A stretch of DNA of 23,018 nt from assembly GCA_900545035.1 (NCBI GenBank), contig UQXM01000014.1, positions 1 to 23,018 on the forward strand. The letters run 5' to 3'. The notes under the pieces were generated by a model. The model worked only from the letters and a program-made list of their open reading frames with translations, was not told where the DNA came from and did not search any database. Both the position numbers and the translations under genes were made by a program. Numbering within the stretch: position 1 is the first letter of the stretch; every line of letters starts with the position of its first letter. Below, piece after piece: positions 1 to 6,715 of this stretch. The stretch comes from an uncultured Fusobacterium sp. (GTDB taxonomy: Bacteria; Fusobacteriota; Fusobacteriia; Fusobacteriales; Fusobacteriaceae).

Positions 1-57
1 GTCAATAACGCTCCTGCAACAATACCTGCCAAGGCATACTTACGTTGAGAACAGATA

Positions 58-684
58 ATGGAAATAAGAAGATTTATAACAGGACCTTTTCAGACAAACT
101 GTTATCTTGTATGGAATGATAATAAAGAGGCATATTTTTTTGACTGTGAAGGTGAAAGATTAAATAAAGTTGCAGAAACAATTGAAAAAGAGGGGCTGAC
201 ACTGAAATATATAATATTTACTCACGGACATGGAGATCATATCTGTGGATTGAATAGATTAAAAGAGATGTATCCTGAAGCTGTGGTATACATAGGAGAA
301 GAGGAAAAAGAATTTTTTGACAACAATAGTTTAAATCTTGCTCCAAATATCATAGGAAGAGAATTTCATTATAACGGAGGATTTAAAACTCTTACAAATG
401 GAGACAGAATAGGAGATTTTATGGTTATTGATACTCCGGGACATACAATAGGGTCAAAATGTTACTATAATAAAGAAAGCAGAATTTTAATTTCGGGAGA
501 TACAATGTTCAGAAGAAGTTTCGGAAGATATGACCTGCCTACTTCAAACGGAAGCCAACTTTTTAACAGTCTTGCCAAACTTTGTGCAAAACTTCCTGAG
601 GATACAGAAGTATACAGTGGGCATACAGAGCCTACGACAATAGGAGAGGAAAAAATATTTTTAACTCGTAACGGGCTTATTTAA
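58..684 (+). CDS. Metallo-beta-lactamase-fold hydrolase, glyoxalase II-like
   Basis: A 208-residue cytoplasmic hydrolase of the MBL superfamily, GloB-like branch. The metal site is complete: the H-x-H-x-D-H motif (HGHGDH, residues 56-61) follows a hydrophobic strand, then TPGHT (H129), SGDTMF (D148) and SGHTEPT (H189). The RRSFGRYDLPT stretch and the C-terminal TTIGEE are also typical of this branch. Family members hydrolyse thioesters such as S-lactoylglutathione or related small thiol adducts; the substrate here cannot be read from sequence. The length is normal for the small single-domain type. The start at the ATG fits the usual N-terminus of the family (MEIRRFITGPFQTNCYLV), but no convincing Shine-Dalgarno sequence precedes it, and the 57 bases before it may be foreign to this locus. 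It lies 15 bases before the flavoprotein gene, so the two are probably co-transcribed. Confidence 0.88.
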   Translation: MEIRRFITGPFQTNCYLVWNDNKEAYFFDCEGERLNKVAETIEKEGLTLKYIIFTHGHGDHICGLNRLKEMYPEAVVYIGEEEKEFFDNNSLNLAPNIIGREFHYNGGFKTLTNGDRIGDFMVIDTPGHTIGSKCYYNKESRILISGDTMFRRSFGRYDLPTSNGSQLFNSLAKLCAKLPEDTEVYSGHTEPTTIGEEKIFLTRNGLI

Positions 685-699
685 GAAGGAGGAAGCAGA

Positions 700-1623
700 A
701 TGGAAAAAATATATGATTTGGTAATAATCGGAGGAGGACCTGCAGGTCTTACATCAGCAGTTTATGCGGGAAGATCAAATCTATCTGTGCTTGTAATAGA
801 AAAAGAAAATACAGGAAGCTTGTATATGGCTCATCAGGTGGATAATTATCCCGGATTTCCTGAAGGAATAACAGGAAAAGATTTACAAAATTTAATGAAA
901 AAACAGGCTGAAAAATTCGGTGCAGAATTTATGAATGCAGTTTTTTTAGGTCTTGACATTTATTCGGAGCCGAAAGTTGTGAAAACAGATAAAATAAATG
1001 TGAGAGCAAAAGCTGTAATTATTGCAGGAGGAACAGGAAAATTCGGCGGTAAAAAAATTAAAGGAGAAAAAGAGTTTCTTGGAAAAGGTGTTTCATATTG
1101 TGCTACCTGCGACGGAGCATTTACAAGGAATATGACTGTTTCGCTTTTTGGAAATGGAGAGGAAATTGCGGAAGAGGCACTGTTTCTTACTAAATATTCA
1201 AAAGAAATTTTGATTTTTACAAAAGAAAATGACCTGATGTGCAGACCTGAACTTTTGGAAAATCTCAAAGGAAACGAAAAGGTAAAAATTATTGCAAATG
1301 CAGAAATTCAAGAATTGAAAGGAAGCGAATATCTTGATTATGCAGTTGTAAAAGTAAATGATGAGATAAAAGAATATCCTGTGCAGTATGCTTTTATGTA
1401 TCTTGGTACAAAAAATTCCATGGAACTTTACGGAGAGTTTGCACAGCTTGATGAAGAGGGATATATTGTTACAGATGAGTTTATGAAGACAAGAACAGAG
1501 GGAGTATTTGCAGCCGGAGATGTAAGAAGCAAAAAAGTAAGACAGGTAACGACAGCTGTAAACGACGGAACTATTGCAGGAATGGAAGTAATAAAATTTC
1601 TTCTGTTAAGAAATAAAAAATAA
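700..1623 (+). CDS. trxB: Thioredoxin reductase-like FAD/dithiol oxidoreductase with atypical pyridine-nucleotide site
   Basis: A 307-residue class II pyridine nucleotide-disulfide oxidoreductase, the length of bacterial thioredoxin reductases. It has an N-terminal FAD-binding GGGPAG (residues 11-16), the redox pair CATC (C134 and C137) followed by DGAF, and the C-terminal FAD signature AAGDVR (271-276) with RQVTTAVNDG. It would reduce thioredoxin or a similar dithiol partner in the cytoplasm. The second nucleotide-binding region departs from the NADPH type: the usual GGGxSA is FGNGEEIAEEA (150-160), and the HRR motif that reads the 2'-phosphate of NADPH is replaced by FTKEN (173-177). The electron donor may therefore be NADH or ferredoxin rather than NADPH. 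A strong AGGAGG lies just before the ATG. It is the second gene of a unit with the MBL hydrolase. Confidence 0.87.
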   Translation: MEKIYDLVIIGGGPAGLTSAVYAGRSNLSVLVIEKENTGSLYMAHQVDNYPGFPEGITGKDLQNLMKKQAEKFGAEFMNAVFLGLDIYSEPKVVKTDKINVRAKAVIIAGGTGKFGGKKIKGEKEFLGKGVSYCATCDGAFTRNMTVSLFGNGEEIAEEALFLTKYSKEILIFTKENDLMCRPELLENLKGNEKVKIIANAEIQELKGSEYLDYAVVKVNDEIKEYPVQYAFMYLGTKNSMELYGEFAQLDEEGYIVTDEFMKTRTEGVFAAGDVRSKKVRQVTTAVNDGTIAGMEVIKFLLLRNKK

Positions 1624-1679
1624 GTTTAGTAACGGACTTATATGAGTATTTAATTTAAAAGTAAAAAGTAATAAAAAAT

Positions 1680-1771
1680 AAAATTATCGGTATTAAAAAT
1701 ATCTGCGTAATTTATGCAGCGAAACAGAATTCAGCAATATAAATAGCAGATATTTTTTCTTAGATAATTTT
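1680..1771. terminator. Large imperfect hairpin between convergent genes, probable bidirectional terminator
   Basis: Two nested inverted repeats close the trxB-like unit on the plus strand and the lysO unit on the minus strand. The outer arms are AAAATTATC (1680-1688) and GATAATTTT (1763-1771). The inner arms are AAAATATCTGC (1696-1706) and GCAGATATTTT (1746-1756), and the right inner arm runs into a T-run. The roughly 40-base interior contains further GCAG/CTGC-like pairing possibilities. Terminator function is inferred from position and the T-run. Confidence 0.6.
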
Positions 1772-1780
1772 ATTTTTTTA

Positions 1781-2383
1781 TTACATTAAATTGAATATTG
1801 AAACACAAGTTGTTACTAAAAACGGCACAGCTGTTGTAAGAACTATTCCGGAAAAGAAAGCCACAATAGAAATATCAGCTGAATTATTTTTATTTATAAT
1901 AGGCAGAAGTGTATCCATTGCTGTTGCACCTGCCACAGATACAGATTCAAGAGAGCCGATATACTTTGCTATAAACGGCACAGATAAAATTGATAAAATT
2001 TCTCTGAATACATTTGTCAGAAAAGCAAGGCTTCCCAGTTCTGCACTGATTTTTGAAAGTTCAATGGCAGAAAGAGAATACCATCCAAGTCCTGCACTGA
2101 CAGCAATTCCTTGTCCTGTACTGAGAGTTGTAAAAAGAGAACCTATATATCCTCCGATAAGTGAGCCTATAATTGTACTCACAGGCAGAAACCATATTTT
2201 TTTACCAAATTTTTTCAGTTTAGGAAAAATATCTCCGCTGTTTCCGATATCCATTCCCACAAAAAAAAGAAGCAGACACAGCCCAAAACTTACTACTTTA
2301 TCGGAATTTGTTATCAGAAAATCATTTCTGAAAAAGAAACCTCCGACAGCTCCTATACATATTGCCAAAGTTATTCCGAACAT
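1781..2383 (-). CDS. lysO: LysO family lysine exporter, C-terminal subunit/half
   Basis: A 200-residue inner-membrane protein with about five hydrophobic segments and no long soluble part. It matches the C-terminal two thirds of LysO (YbjE, DUF340), the lysine exporter known from E. coli. The family core GLGWYSLS (residues 98-105), the following LGSLAFLTNVFREIL, and TAMDTLLP with D157 are visible. The E. coli protein is a single chain of about 300 residues; here the N-terminal part is encoded by the preceding gene. The ATG is one base after that gene's TAA, and the Shine-Dalgarno AGGGGGAG lies inside the end of it, so the two are translationally coupled. Split LysO pairs are known in other anaerobes, so this is unlikely to be a recent frameshift. 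Probable role: export of excess lysine or toxic analogues. Confidence 0.83.
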   Translation of the reverse strand: MFGITLAICIGAVGGFFFRNDFLITNSDKVVSFGLCLLLFFVGMDIGNSGDIFPKLKKFGKKIWFLPVSTIIGSLIGGYIGSLFTTLSTGQGIAVSAGLGWYSLSAIELSKISAELGSLAFLTNVFREILSILSVPFIAKYIGSLESVSVAGATAMDTLLPIINKNNSADISIVAFFSGIVLTTAVPFLVTTCVSIFNLM

Positions 2384-2384
2384 T

Positions 2385-2690
2385 TTATATCTCCCCCTCT
2401 TTTTTATCAGATGTCAGAGCCTTTATTCCCAGAAAACAAAGATATGTGAACAGAACACTTCCTCCTGCTGTAAGAACTGCAAAGATTACAGACTGCTTCC
2501 CGATAATTTTAAAATTTGCAATAATACTGTCATCAACACCTATTTTATATCCCATAGTTCCCAAAAGAATAAAAAGAGATATTGACTGAAACATTCCCAG
2601 TCTTTTTTTTATGCCGGAAGGGATAAGTTTTCTTTTTGCAAGAAAAGCTCCCAAAGATATAATGGCTACATAAAATAAAATTTGTCCCAT
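2385..2690 (-). CDS. lysO: LysO family transporter, N-terminal subunit/half
   Basis: A 101-residue membrane protein with three predicted hydrophobic segments (about residues 2-18, 36-52 and 66-90) and a basic loop between the first two (KRKLIPSGIKKR). It corresponds to the N-terminal third of single-chain LysO. The ATG at 2690 is preferred over an upstream in-frame TTG at 2711: reading the minus strand, GAGGTG sits seven bases before the ATG, while using the TTG would put that ribosome site inside the coding region. The gene ends in TAA one base before the ATG of the C-terminal half. Both halves should assemble into one exporter. A promoter lies directly upstream. Confidence 0.8.
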   Translation of the reverse strand: MGQILFYVAIISLGAFLAKRKLIPSGIKKRLGMFQSISLFILLGTMGYKIGVDDSIIANFKIIGKQSVIFAVLTAGGSVLFTYLCFLGIKALTSDKKEGEI

Positions 2691-2731
2691 ATATTTATTC
2701 ACCTCACCCAAAAAATTTCCTTATTTAATTA

Positions 2732-2760
2732 AGCATATATTATAATTTTAACTTTGTCAA
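2732..2760 (-). promoter_or_regulatory. Sigma-70-type promoter for lysO pair
   Basis: On the minus strand a perfect TTGACA -35 box (plus-strand 2755-2760) is followed after 17 bases by TATGCT (2732-2737). The predicted transcript has a leader of only about 35 bases, which leaves no room for a lysine riboswitch. Confidence 0.7.
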
Positions 2761-2780
2761 TCAGAATATTTAAAAATTAA

Positions 2781-2809
2781 TTGTAGCTGTTTCATAAATA
2801 TGTTATAAT
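2781..2809 (+). promoter_or_regulatory. Sigma-70-type promoter for the acyl-activating/acyltransferase fusion gene
   Basis: TTGTAG (2781-2786) and TATAAT (2804-2809) are separated by 17 bases, with a TG one base before the -10 box (extended -10). Transcription should start near 2816, about 40 bases before the TTG start codon. It lies back to back with the lysO promoter. I see no clear operator palindrome. Confidence 0.72.
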
Positions 2810-2854
2810 TTAAAAAATTACAGGTGTTATTATGGGATAAAAGGAGAGATTGGA

Positions 2855-5317
2855 TTGGTATTTTTAAAAGATTATGGTAAAACAGCAATGATATATGATG
2901 GGAGAGAATATTCATACAGAGATGTTATTCTCGGAGCAAAAAGTTTCAGTGAGAGAATAGAGATTAAAAAAGAAGACAGAGTTATTATTTTTATGGAAAA
3001 CAGACCTGAACTTTTATTCAGTTTTTTGGGAATATGGGATAAACAGGGAACTTGTGTATGTCTTGACGGAGGTTTTTCAGGAGATGAACTGGCTTATTAT
3101 ATAAAAGATTCAAAACCAAAATATATTTTTACTTCAAAAAATAATTATGAAGCAGCGAAAAAAGGAGCGGAACTTGCAGAAGAAGATGTAAAAATTCTGG
3201 TTGTTGATGATATTCCTGTTGATTATCAGGGAAAAAATATGACAATAGAAATTGAGGACAAATATTTTGTTTCTCTTATTCTTTATACATCAGGGACAAC
3301 AGGAAATCCTAAAGGTGTTATGCTGATGTTTGACAATATTCTTGTAAATATGGAAGGGCTTGATGAATATAAAATGTTTCAGGAAACAGACAGAGTATTG
3401 GCATTACTTCCTATGCACCATATTTTTCCTCTTCTTGGAGCAGGAGTTGTTCCGTTGGGAAAAGGAGCGACTATTGTATTTTTAAAAGAAGTGTCTTCAC
3501 AGGCAATGGTTGAAGCTCTGCAGAAGTATAAAATCACATTTATTATTGGAGTGCCTAAGCTTTGGGAAATGCTTCATAAAAAAATAATGGAAAAAATAAA
3601 TGGGGGAAAAGTTACAAAAGCAGTTTTCAGACTTGCAGAAAAAATAAACAGTAAATCTTTCAGCAGAAAAATATTTAAAAAAGTTCACGAAGGTTTTGGA
3701 GGAAATATAAGATTTTTTGTTTCGGGAGGTTCAAAACTTGATCCGCAGGTATCGAGAGATTTCTTAACACTGGGAATAGATGTATGTGAAGGATACGGAC
3801 TTACGGAAACATCTCCTATGATAAGCTTTACTCCTGTGAACGAAGTTGTTCCCGGAAGTGCCGGAAAAATATTAAAAAGTATTGATGTAAAAATTGCTGA
3901 GGATGGAGAAATTCTTGCAAAGGGAAGAAATGTAATGAAAGGATATTACAACAGACCTGAAGCAACAGCAGAAGTTATTGATGAAAACGGCTGGTTTCAC
4001 ACAGGGGATTTGGGAGAGCTTAAAAACGGACTTTTGTATGTAACAGGAAGAAAAAAAGAGATGATAGTTCTTTCAAATGGAAAAAATATAAATCCTGTTG
4101 AAATTGAGCAGTGGATAAGTGCCAAAACAGATTTGATAAAAGAAATGGCTGTTATGGATTACGAAGATAAGCTGACAGCAGTAATCTATCCTGATTTTTA
4201 CAAACTGCATGAAGAGGGAGTAACAAATATTCTCGAAACATTCAAACATGGTGTTATAGATGAGTATAACAGACAGGCAGCAAGTTATAAAAAAATTCTT
4301 GATGTAAAAATTGTTCAGAATGAACTTCCAAAAACAAAAATCGGAAAAATAAGAAGATTTATGCTGAAAGATGTGATTGAGAAAAAAAAGGAAGATATAC
4401 AGGATATTAAAGAGCCGTCAACAGAGGAATACAAAAACATTTCTGCATTTTTGAAATCAATCAAAAATAAGCCTGTGCTTCCAAATGCACATCTTGAGCT
4501 TGACCTTGGACTTGATTCTCTTGATACGGTGGAACTTCTTTCATATATAGAAGGAACATTCGGAGTTAAAATAGATGAAAAAACTTTTGTAGAACATTGT
4601 ACAGTTGAGAAACTTGCAGAATATGTTGAGCACCATTCCAACGAAATGATGAATGATACAAAAATAGATTGGAAAGATATTCTTTCACAAGATACGGAGG
4701 GAGAGTTTCCAAAATCAAATACAGCAGGAAGACTGGTAAGACTTCTTTTTAAATTTCCGTTTACATTCTTTATAAAAGTAAAAAAATACGGAGTGGAAAA
4801 TATTGAGCAGAAAGAGCCTGTATTATTTGTAGGAAATCATCAGAGTTTTTTGGACGGTTTTATAGTAAGTCAGGCTTTGTCAGGAGAAGTTTTGGATAAA
4901 ACATATTATTTTGCAAAAATTGACCATTTCAGAAAAGGTTTTATGAAATTTATGGGAGACAATTCAAATATTATCCTTGTGGATATTAACAAAAATCTTA
5001 TCGGTTCACTGCAGATGCTTGGAAAAGCTTTGAGAAACGGAAAAAATATTGTAATTTTTCCTGAGGGGACAAGAACAAGAACAGGAGAAATAGGAAATTT
5101 CAAAAAATTCTTTGCTATTCTTTCAAAAGAGCTGAATATTCCAGTAGTACCTTTTGTTATTGACGGAGCTTACGAAGCATATCCGCCAAGTTCCAAATAT
5201 CCTAAAGCAGGAGAAGTAAAAATAAAATTCTTGGAAAAAATTTATCCTGAAAATATGGAATATGAAGAGCTGACAGAAAAAGTTTACAAAAGAATTTCAG
5301 ATGAGCTGAAAAAATAA
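2855..5317 (+). CDS. Fusion of acyl-AMP ligase, acyl carrier domain and PlsC-type acyltransferase
   Basis: An 820-residue three-domain enzyme. Residues 1-505 are an ANL-family adenylating ligase: P-loop YTSGTTGNPKG (144-154), GYGLTETSP (313-321), TGDLG (383-387) and LPKTKIGKIRR with the adenylating Lys at 498. Residues about 525-595 form an acyl carrier domain whose phosphopantetheine site is Ser555 in LGLDSLD. Residues about 630-820 are an LPLAT/PlsC acyltransferase with HQSFLD (H662 and D667, the HX4D motif) and FPEGTR (735-740). The likely reaction is activation of a free fatty acid, loading on the built-in carrier, and transfer to a lysophospholipid or related acceptor at the inner face of the membrane, as E. 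coli Aas does with the domains in the opposite order and without its own carrier. The start is TTG; AAGGAGAG ends six bases before it. It is a single-gene unit with its own promoter and terminator. The acceptor is unknown. Confidence 0.85.
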   Translation: MVFLKDYGKTAMIYDGREYSYRDVILGAKSFSERIEIKKEDRVIIFMENRPELLFSFLGIWDKQGTCVCLDGGFSGDELAYYIKDSKPKYIFTSKNNYEAAKKGAELAEEDVKILVVDDIPVDYQGKNMTIEIEDKYFVSLILYTSGTTGNPKGVMLMFDNILVNMEGLDEYKMFQETDRVLALLPMHHIFPLLGAGVVPLGKGATIVFLKEVSSQAMVEALQKYKITFIIGVPKLWEMLHKKIMEKINGGKVTKAVFRLAEKINSKSFSRKIFKKVHEGFGGNIRFFVSGGSKLDPQVSRDFLTLGIDVCEGYGLTETSPMISFTPVNEVVPGSAGKILKSIDVKIAEDGEILAKGRNVMKGYYNRPEATAEVIDENGWFHTGDLGELKNGLLYVTGRKKEMIVLSNGKNINPVEIEQWISAKTDLIKEMAVMDYEDKLTAVIYPDFYKLHEEGVTNILETFKHGVIDEYNRQAASYKKILDVKIVQNELPKTKIGKIRRFMLKDVIEKKKEDIQDIKEPSTEEYKNISAFLKSIKNKPVLPNAHLELDLGLDSLDTVELLSYIEGTFGVKIDEKTFVEHCTVEKLAEYVEHHSNEMMNDTKIDWKDILSQDTEGEFPKSNTAGRLVRLLFKFPFTFFIKVKKYGVENIEQKEPVLFVGNHQSFLDGFIVSQALSGEVLDKTYYFAKIDHFRKGFMKFMGDNSNIILVDINKNLIGSLQMLGKALRNGKNIVIFPEGTRTRTGEIGNFKKFFAILSKELNIPVVPFVIDGAYEAYPPSSKYPKAGEVKIKFLEKIYPENMEYEELTEKVYKRISDELKK

Positions 5318-5322
5318 AAAAT

Positions 5323-5357
5323 AAATCCGCAGTTTCAATTTTCAGAACTGCGGATTT
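5323..5357. terminator. Bidirectional intrinsic terminator
   Basis: A perfect 12-base inverted repeat, AAATCCGCAGTT (5323-5334) and AACTGCGGATTT (5346-5357), has an 11-base loop, with A-rich sequence before and T-rich sequence after it. It sits between the convergent acyltransferase fusion gene and the EAL-like gene and serves both strands. Confidence 0.9.
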
Positions 5358-5361
5358 TATA

Positions 5362-6000
5362 TTATAATTTATATGTGTAATCAATTCCTGCTTCAAGGAG
5401 TTCCTTGTTTGTATATTTTTCTCCTTCGCGTATTTTATAAACAATTTTGCTTGTGATATGTTTGTTGTTTTTAAGAATTTTTGCAGATTCAAGAGAAGCC
5501 ACTTCTGCAAACTGAGGCTCAAGAAAACGAAGCATATTCTGGTTAAGAGGAAAGCCTTTCATCTCTTTAAACATCAGTACGGCGTCTTCGTCTGTATACT
5601 GCAGAAACTGATTAAGATTTTTCCAGTCAGAAGCACCTTTTATTTCGTACACAATATTATCTTTATTAAGCTGAAATTTTGCAATGAGACTTTCAATACC
5701 TGCATAATAATAGGCAGCATCTTCAATATAATTTGCTCTCAAAGTATGAAAAATTTTTTTATCTGTAAGTTTTTCTTTTATTGCAGCCTGATAAGCTTTT
5801 TCCTGTAATCTCAGCAGAAAAAATTCAAGTACTCCGTCTTCATAGGCAAGTTCGTAGACATCTTCTTTGTCGTCATATCCCGCTTCGTCAAAACTTTTTA
5901 TTATTTTATATCCGTAAACAGAGCCGTCCCTAAGATCTGTTACAGGTACAAAATTGAATTTTACTTTATCAATAATTGTTTTAAAAATAATCTCTCCCAT
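5362..6000 (-). CDS. Degenerate EAL-like domain protein
   Basis: A 212-residue soluble protein without signal peptide. The pattern is that of an EAL (cyclic-di-GMP phosphodiesterase) barrel: FNFVPVTDLRDGSVYGYK (15-32) matches the family's first strands, a helix follows with YELAYEDGVLEFFL (49-62), then IVYEIKG (116-122) in place of LEITE, and ELLEAGIDYTY (200-210) in place of the final LGxDxxQGY. The catalytic residues are absent: the EAL triplet itself is K32-I33-I34, the Asn strand reads FHTLRA, and DDFG is replaced by FKEMKG (144-149). Of the metal ligands only E119 appears kept. At 212 residues it is shorter than the usual 240. A phosphodiesterase activity is therefore unlikely; a binding, scaffold or regulatory role is inferred. 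It follows grdX by 28 bases on the same strand and probably shares its transcript. The family assignment rests on pattern reading and is moderately sure. Confidence 0.6.
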   Translation of the reverse strand: MGEIIFKTIIDKVKFNFVPVTDLRDGSVYGYKIIKSFDEAGYDDKEDVYELAYEDGVLEFFLLRLQEKAYQAAIKEKLTDKKIFHTLRANYIEDAAYYYAGIESLIAKFQLNKDNIVYEIKGASDWKNLNQFLQYTDEDAVLMFKEMKGFPLNQNMLRFLEPQFAEVASLESAKILKNNKHITSKIVYKIREGEKYTNKELLEAGIDYTYKL

Positions 6001-6028
6001 TATATATTTATCTCCAGGTATAAAATAG

Positions 6029-6412
6029 TTAGTCCAATTCTTTTATGCTGTTTATTATAAGATTAAGGTCAACAAATCTGAATTCTTCCAAAATATCTTC
6101 TCTTGATGTGAAAGGAATGGGTTTCGGCAGTTTTTCAGCTATTTGCAGCACTCCCATAATGATATCCAGAGAACTCATATTGTTTTCAGCCGGATATTTT
6201 GAAATAATAATTGTTTTATAAGGATTTTCACTGTTTTCTATATTGTATAAAATAGGGTCGCTGAGAAGCTTATGCCCTTTGATAATATAATTATTTATCT
6301 CTTCAAGAACTTCAAGAATAGTTTTTTCTTTCAAGAAAATAATTTCATCTGTTTCTTTGTAAAAATTAAAAACTTTTGGGTTATTTGTAACGATAATAAA
6401 TTCCATAAACAT
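6029..6412 (-). CDS. grdX: GrdX family protein
   Basis: A 127-residue soluble protein of the GrdX family, named for genes accompanying glycine/sarcosine/betaine reductase operons in amino-acid-fermenting anaerobes. Visible family features are an N-terminal strand FIIVTNNPKV, the KGHKLLSDP segment (45-53) and NPYKTIIIS (63-71). Its biochemical role is not established. No grd reductase gene is present in this window; here it precedes an EAL-like gene. The minus-strand ribosome site GGAGG is four bases before the first ATG (6412) and ten before a second in-frame ATG (6406). The second start would give MEFIIVTNN, closer to the family's usual beginning, so the true start is uncertain by two residues. 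Confidence 0.8.
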   Translation of the reverse strand: MFMEFIIVTNNPKVFNFYKETDEIIFLKEKTILEVLEEINNYIIKGHKLLSDPILYNIENSENPYKTIIISKYPAENNMSSLDIIMGVLQIAEKLPKPIPFTSREDILEEFRFVDLNLIINSIKELD

Positions 6413-6443
6413 ATATCCTCCGCAAAAAATATATTATAATTTT

Positions 6444-6452
6444 ATTATATCA
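6444..6452 (-). promoter_or_regulatory. Extended -10 promoter for grdX unit
   Basis: On the minus strand TGATATAAT (plus 6444-6452) is an extended -10 element about 30 bases upstream of the grdX start. No good -35 box lies 16-18 bases further upstream, which fits an extended -10 promoter. The call rests on this motif and position only. Confidence 0.5.
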
Positions 6453-6504
6453 CAAAATTCTGACATAAGAATAAAAATTTTATGAATACTGTAAAAAATT
6501 ATAG

Positions 6505-6533
6505 TTGACAAGAAATGAAAAATGCAGTATACT
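6505..6533 (+). promoter_or_regulatory. Sigma-70-type promoter of carAB
   Basis: A perfect TTGACA (6505-6510) and TATACT (6528-6533) are spaced by 17 bases. Transcription should start near 6540, giving an untranslated leader of about 200 bases before carA, long for a gene with nothing to regulate. I see no palindromic ARG box overlapping the promoter. Confidence 0.8.
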
Positions 6534-6568
6534 AATTTTTAGAATAAAATCGGGAGGCAGAAGCAGAA

Positions 6569-6691
6569 ATGATAAGGAGAGAATGTAACAAGTTTAAAAA
6601 TAACATTTTTTCTAAGAGCAATTCATTTTTTATTGCTTTTTCTCTGTTTTTTAATTTTATTTTTAATATTAATCTTGTAGCCAAGATATAA
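6569..6691 (+). CDS. Putative carAB leader peptide (40 codons, Phe/U-rich)
   Basis: A short reading frame in the carAB leader: ATG at 6569, TAA at 6689-6691, 40 residues beginning MIRRECNK and ending NINLVAKI. GGGAGG (6552-6557) precedes it at 11 bases, a slightly long but usable spacing. Nine of the 40 residues are Phe, all encoded by TTT, so the transcript from about 6604 to 6670 is extremely U-rich. The stop codon lies inside the 5' arm of the terminator hairpin (6683-6692). A ribosome close behind RNA polymerase would thus block the terminator. This is the geometry of the enterobacterial pyrL/pyrBI leader, where low UTP slows polymerase in U-rich sequence and couples it to the ribosome. 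Two Arg codons (AGG AGA) are at the start, too far upstream for a classical arginine attenuator. That it is translated is inferred. Confidence 0.6.
   Translation: MIRRECNKFKNNIFSKSNSFFIAFSLFFNFIFNINLVAKI
6614..6640 (+). promoter_or_regulatory. Candidate pause hairpin in carAB leader
   Basis: AAGAGCAAT (6614-6622) can pair with ATTGCTTTT (6632-6640) over nine pairs, one of them G-U, with a nine-base U-rich loop, and is followed by more U-rich sequence. It is placed before the terminator like the pause structure of the pyrBI leader. It could also act as a weak terminator. Function is inferred. Confidence 0.45.
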
Positions 6692-6715
6692 CCTTTTAGT
6701 TATATCTTTTTTTTT
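6683..6715 (+). terminator. Intrinsic terminator/attenuator in the carAB leader
   Basis: AAGATATAAC (6683-6692) and GTTATATCTT (6699-6708) form a perfect ten-pair stem with a six-base loop, followed by a run of nine T (6707-6715). It lies upstream of carA, 22 bases before the ATG, and downstream of the carAB promoter, so it can only act as an attenuator. The leader ORF's TAA is within the 5' arm. I find no alternative upstream segment that pairs with this arm, so ribosome masking rather than a competing antiterminator stem is the simpler model. Confidence 0.82.

Noticed and set aside
1791..2585. Long plus-strand open frame opposite the lysO pair
   Set aside because: It is the antisense of two clear membrane-protein genes with good ribosome sites and a promoter. 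Its translation has no recognisable domain.
6574..6588. AAGGAG followed by a start-stop ATG TAA in the carAB leader
   Set aside because: The spacing between the Shine-Dalgarno-like run and this ATG is only three bases and the frame has no codons. The 40-codon frame starting at 6569 explains the leader better.
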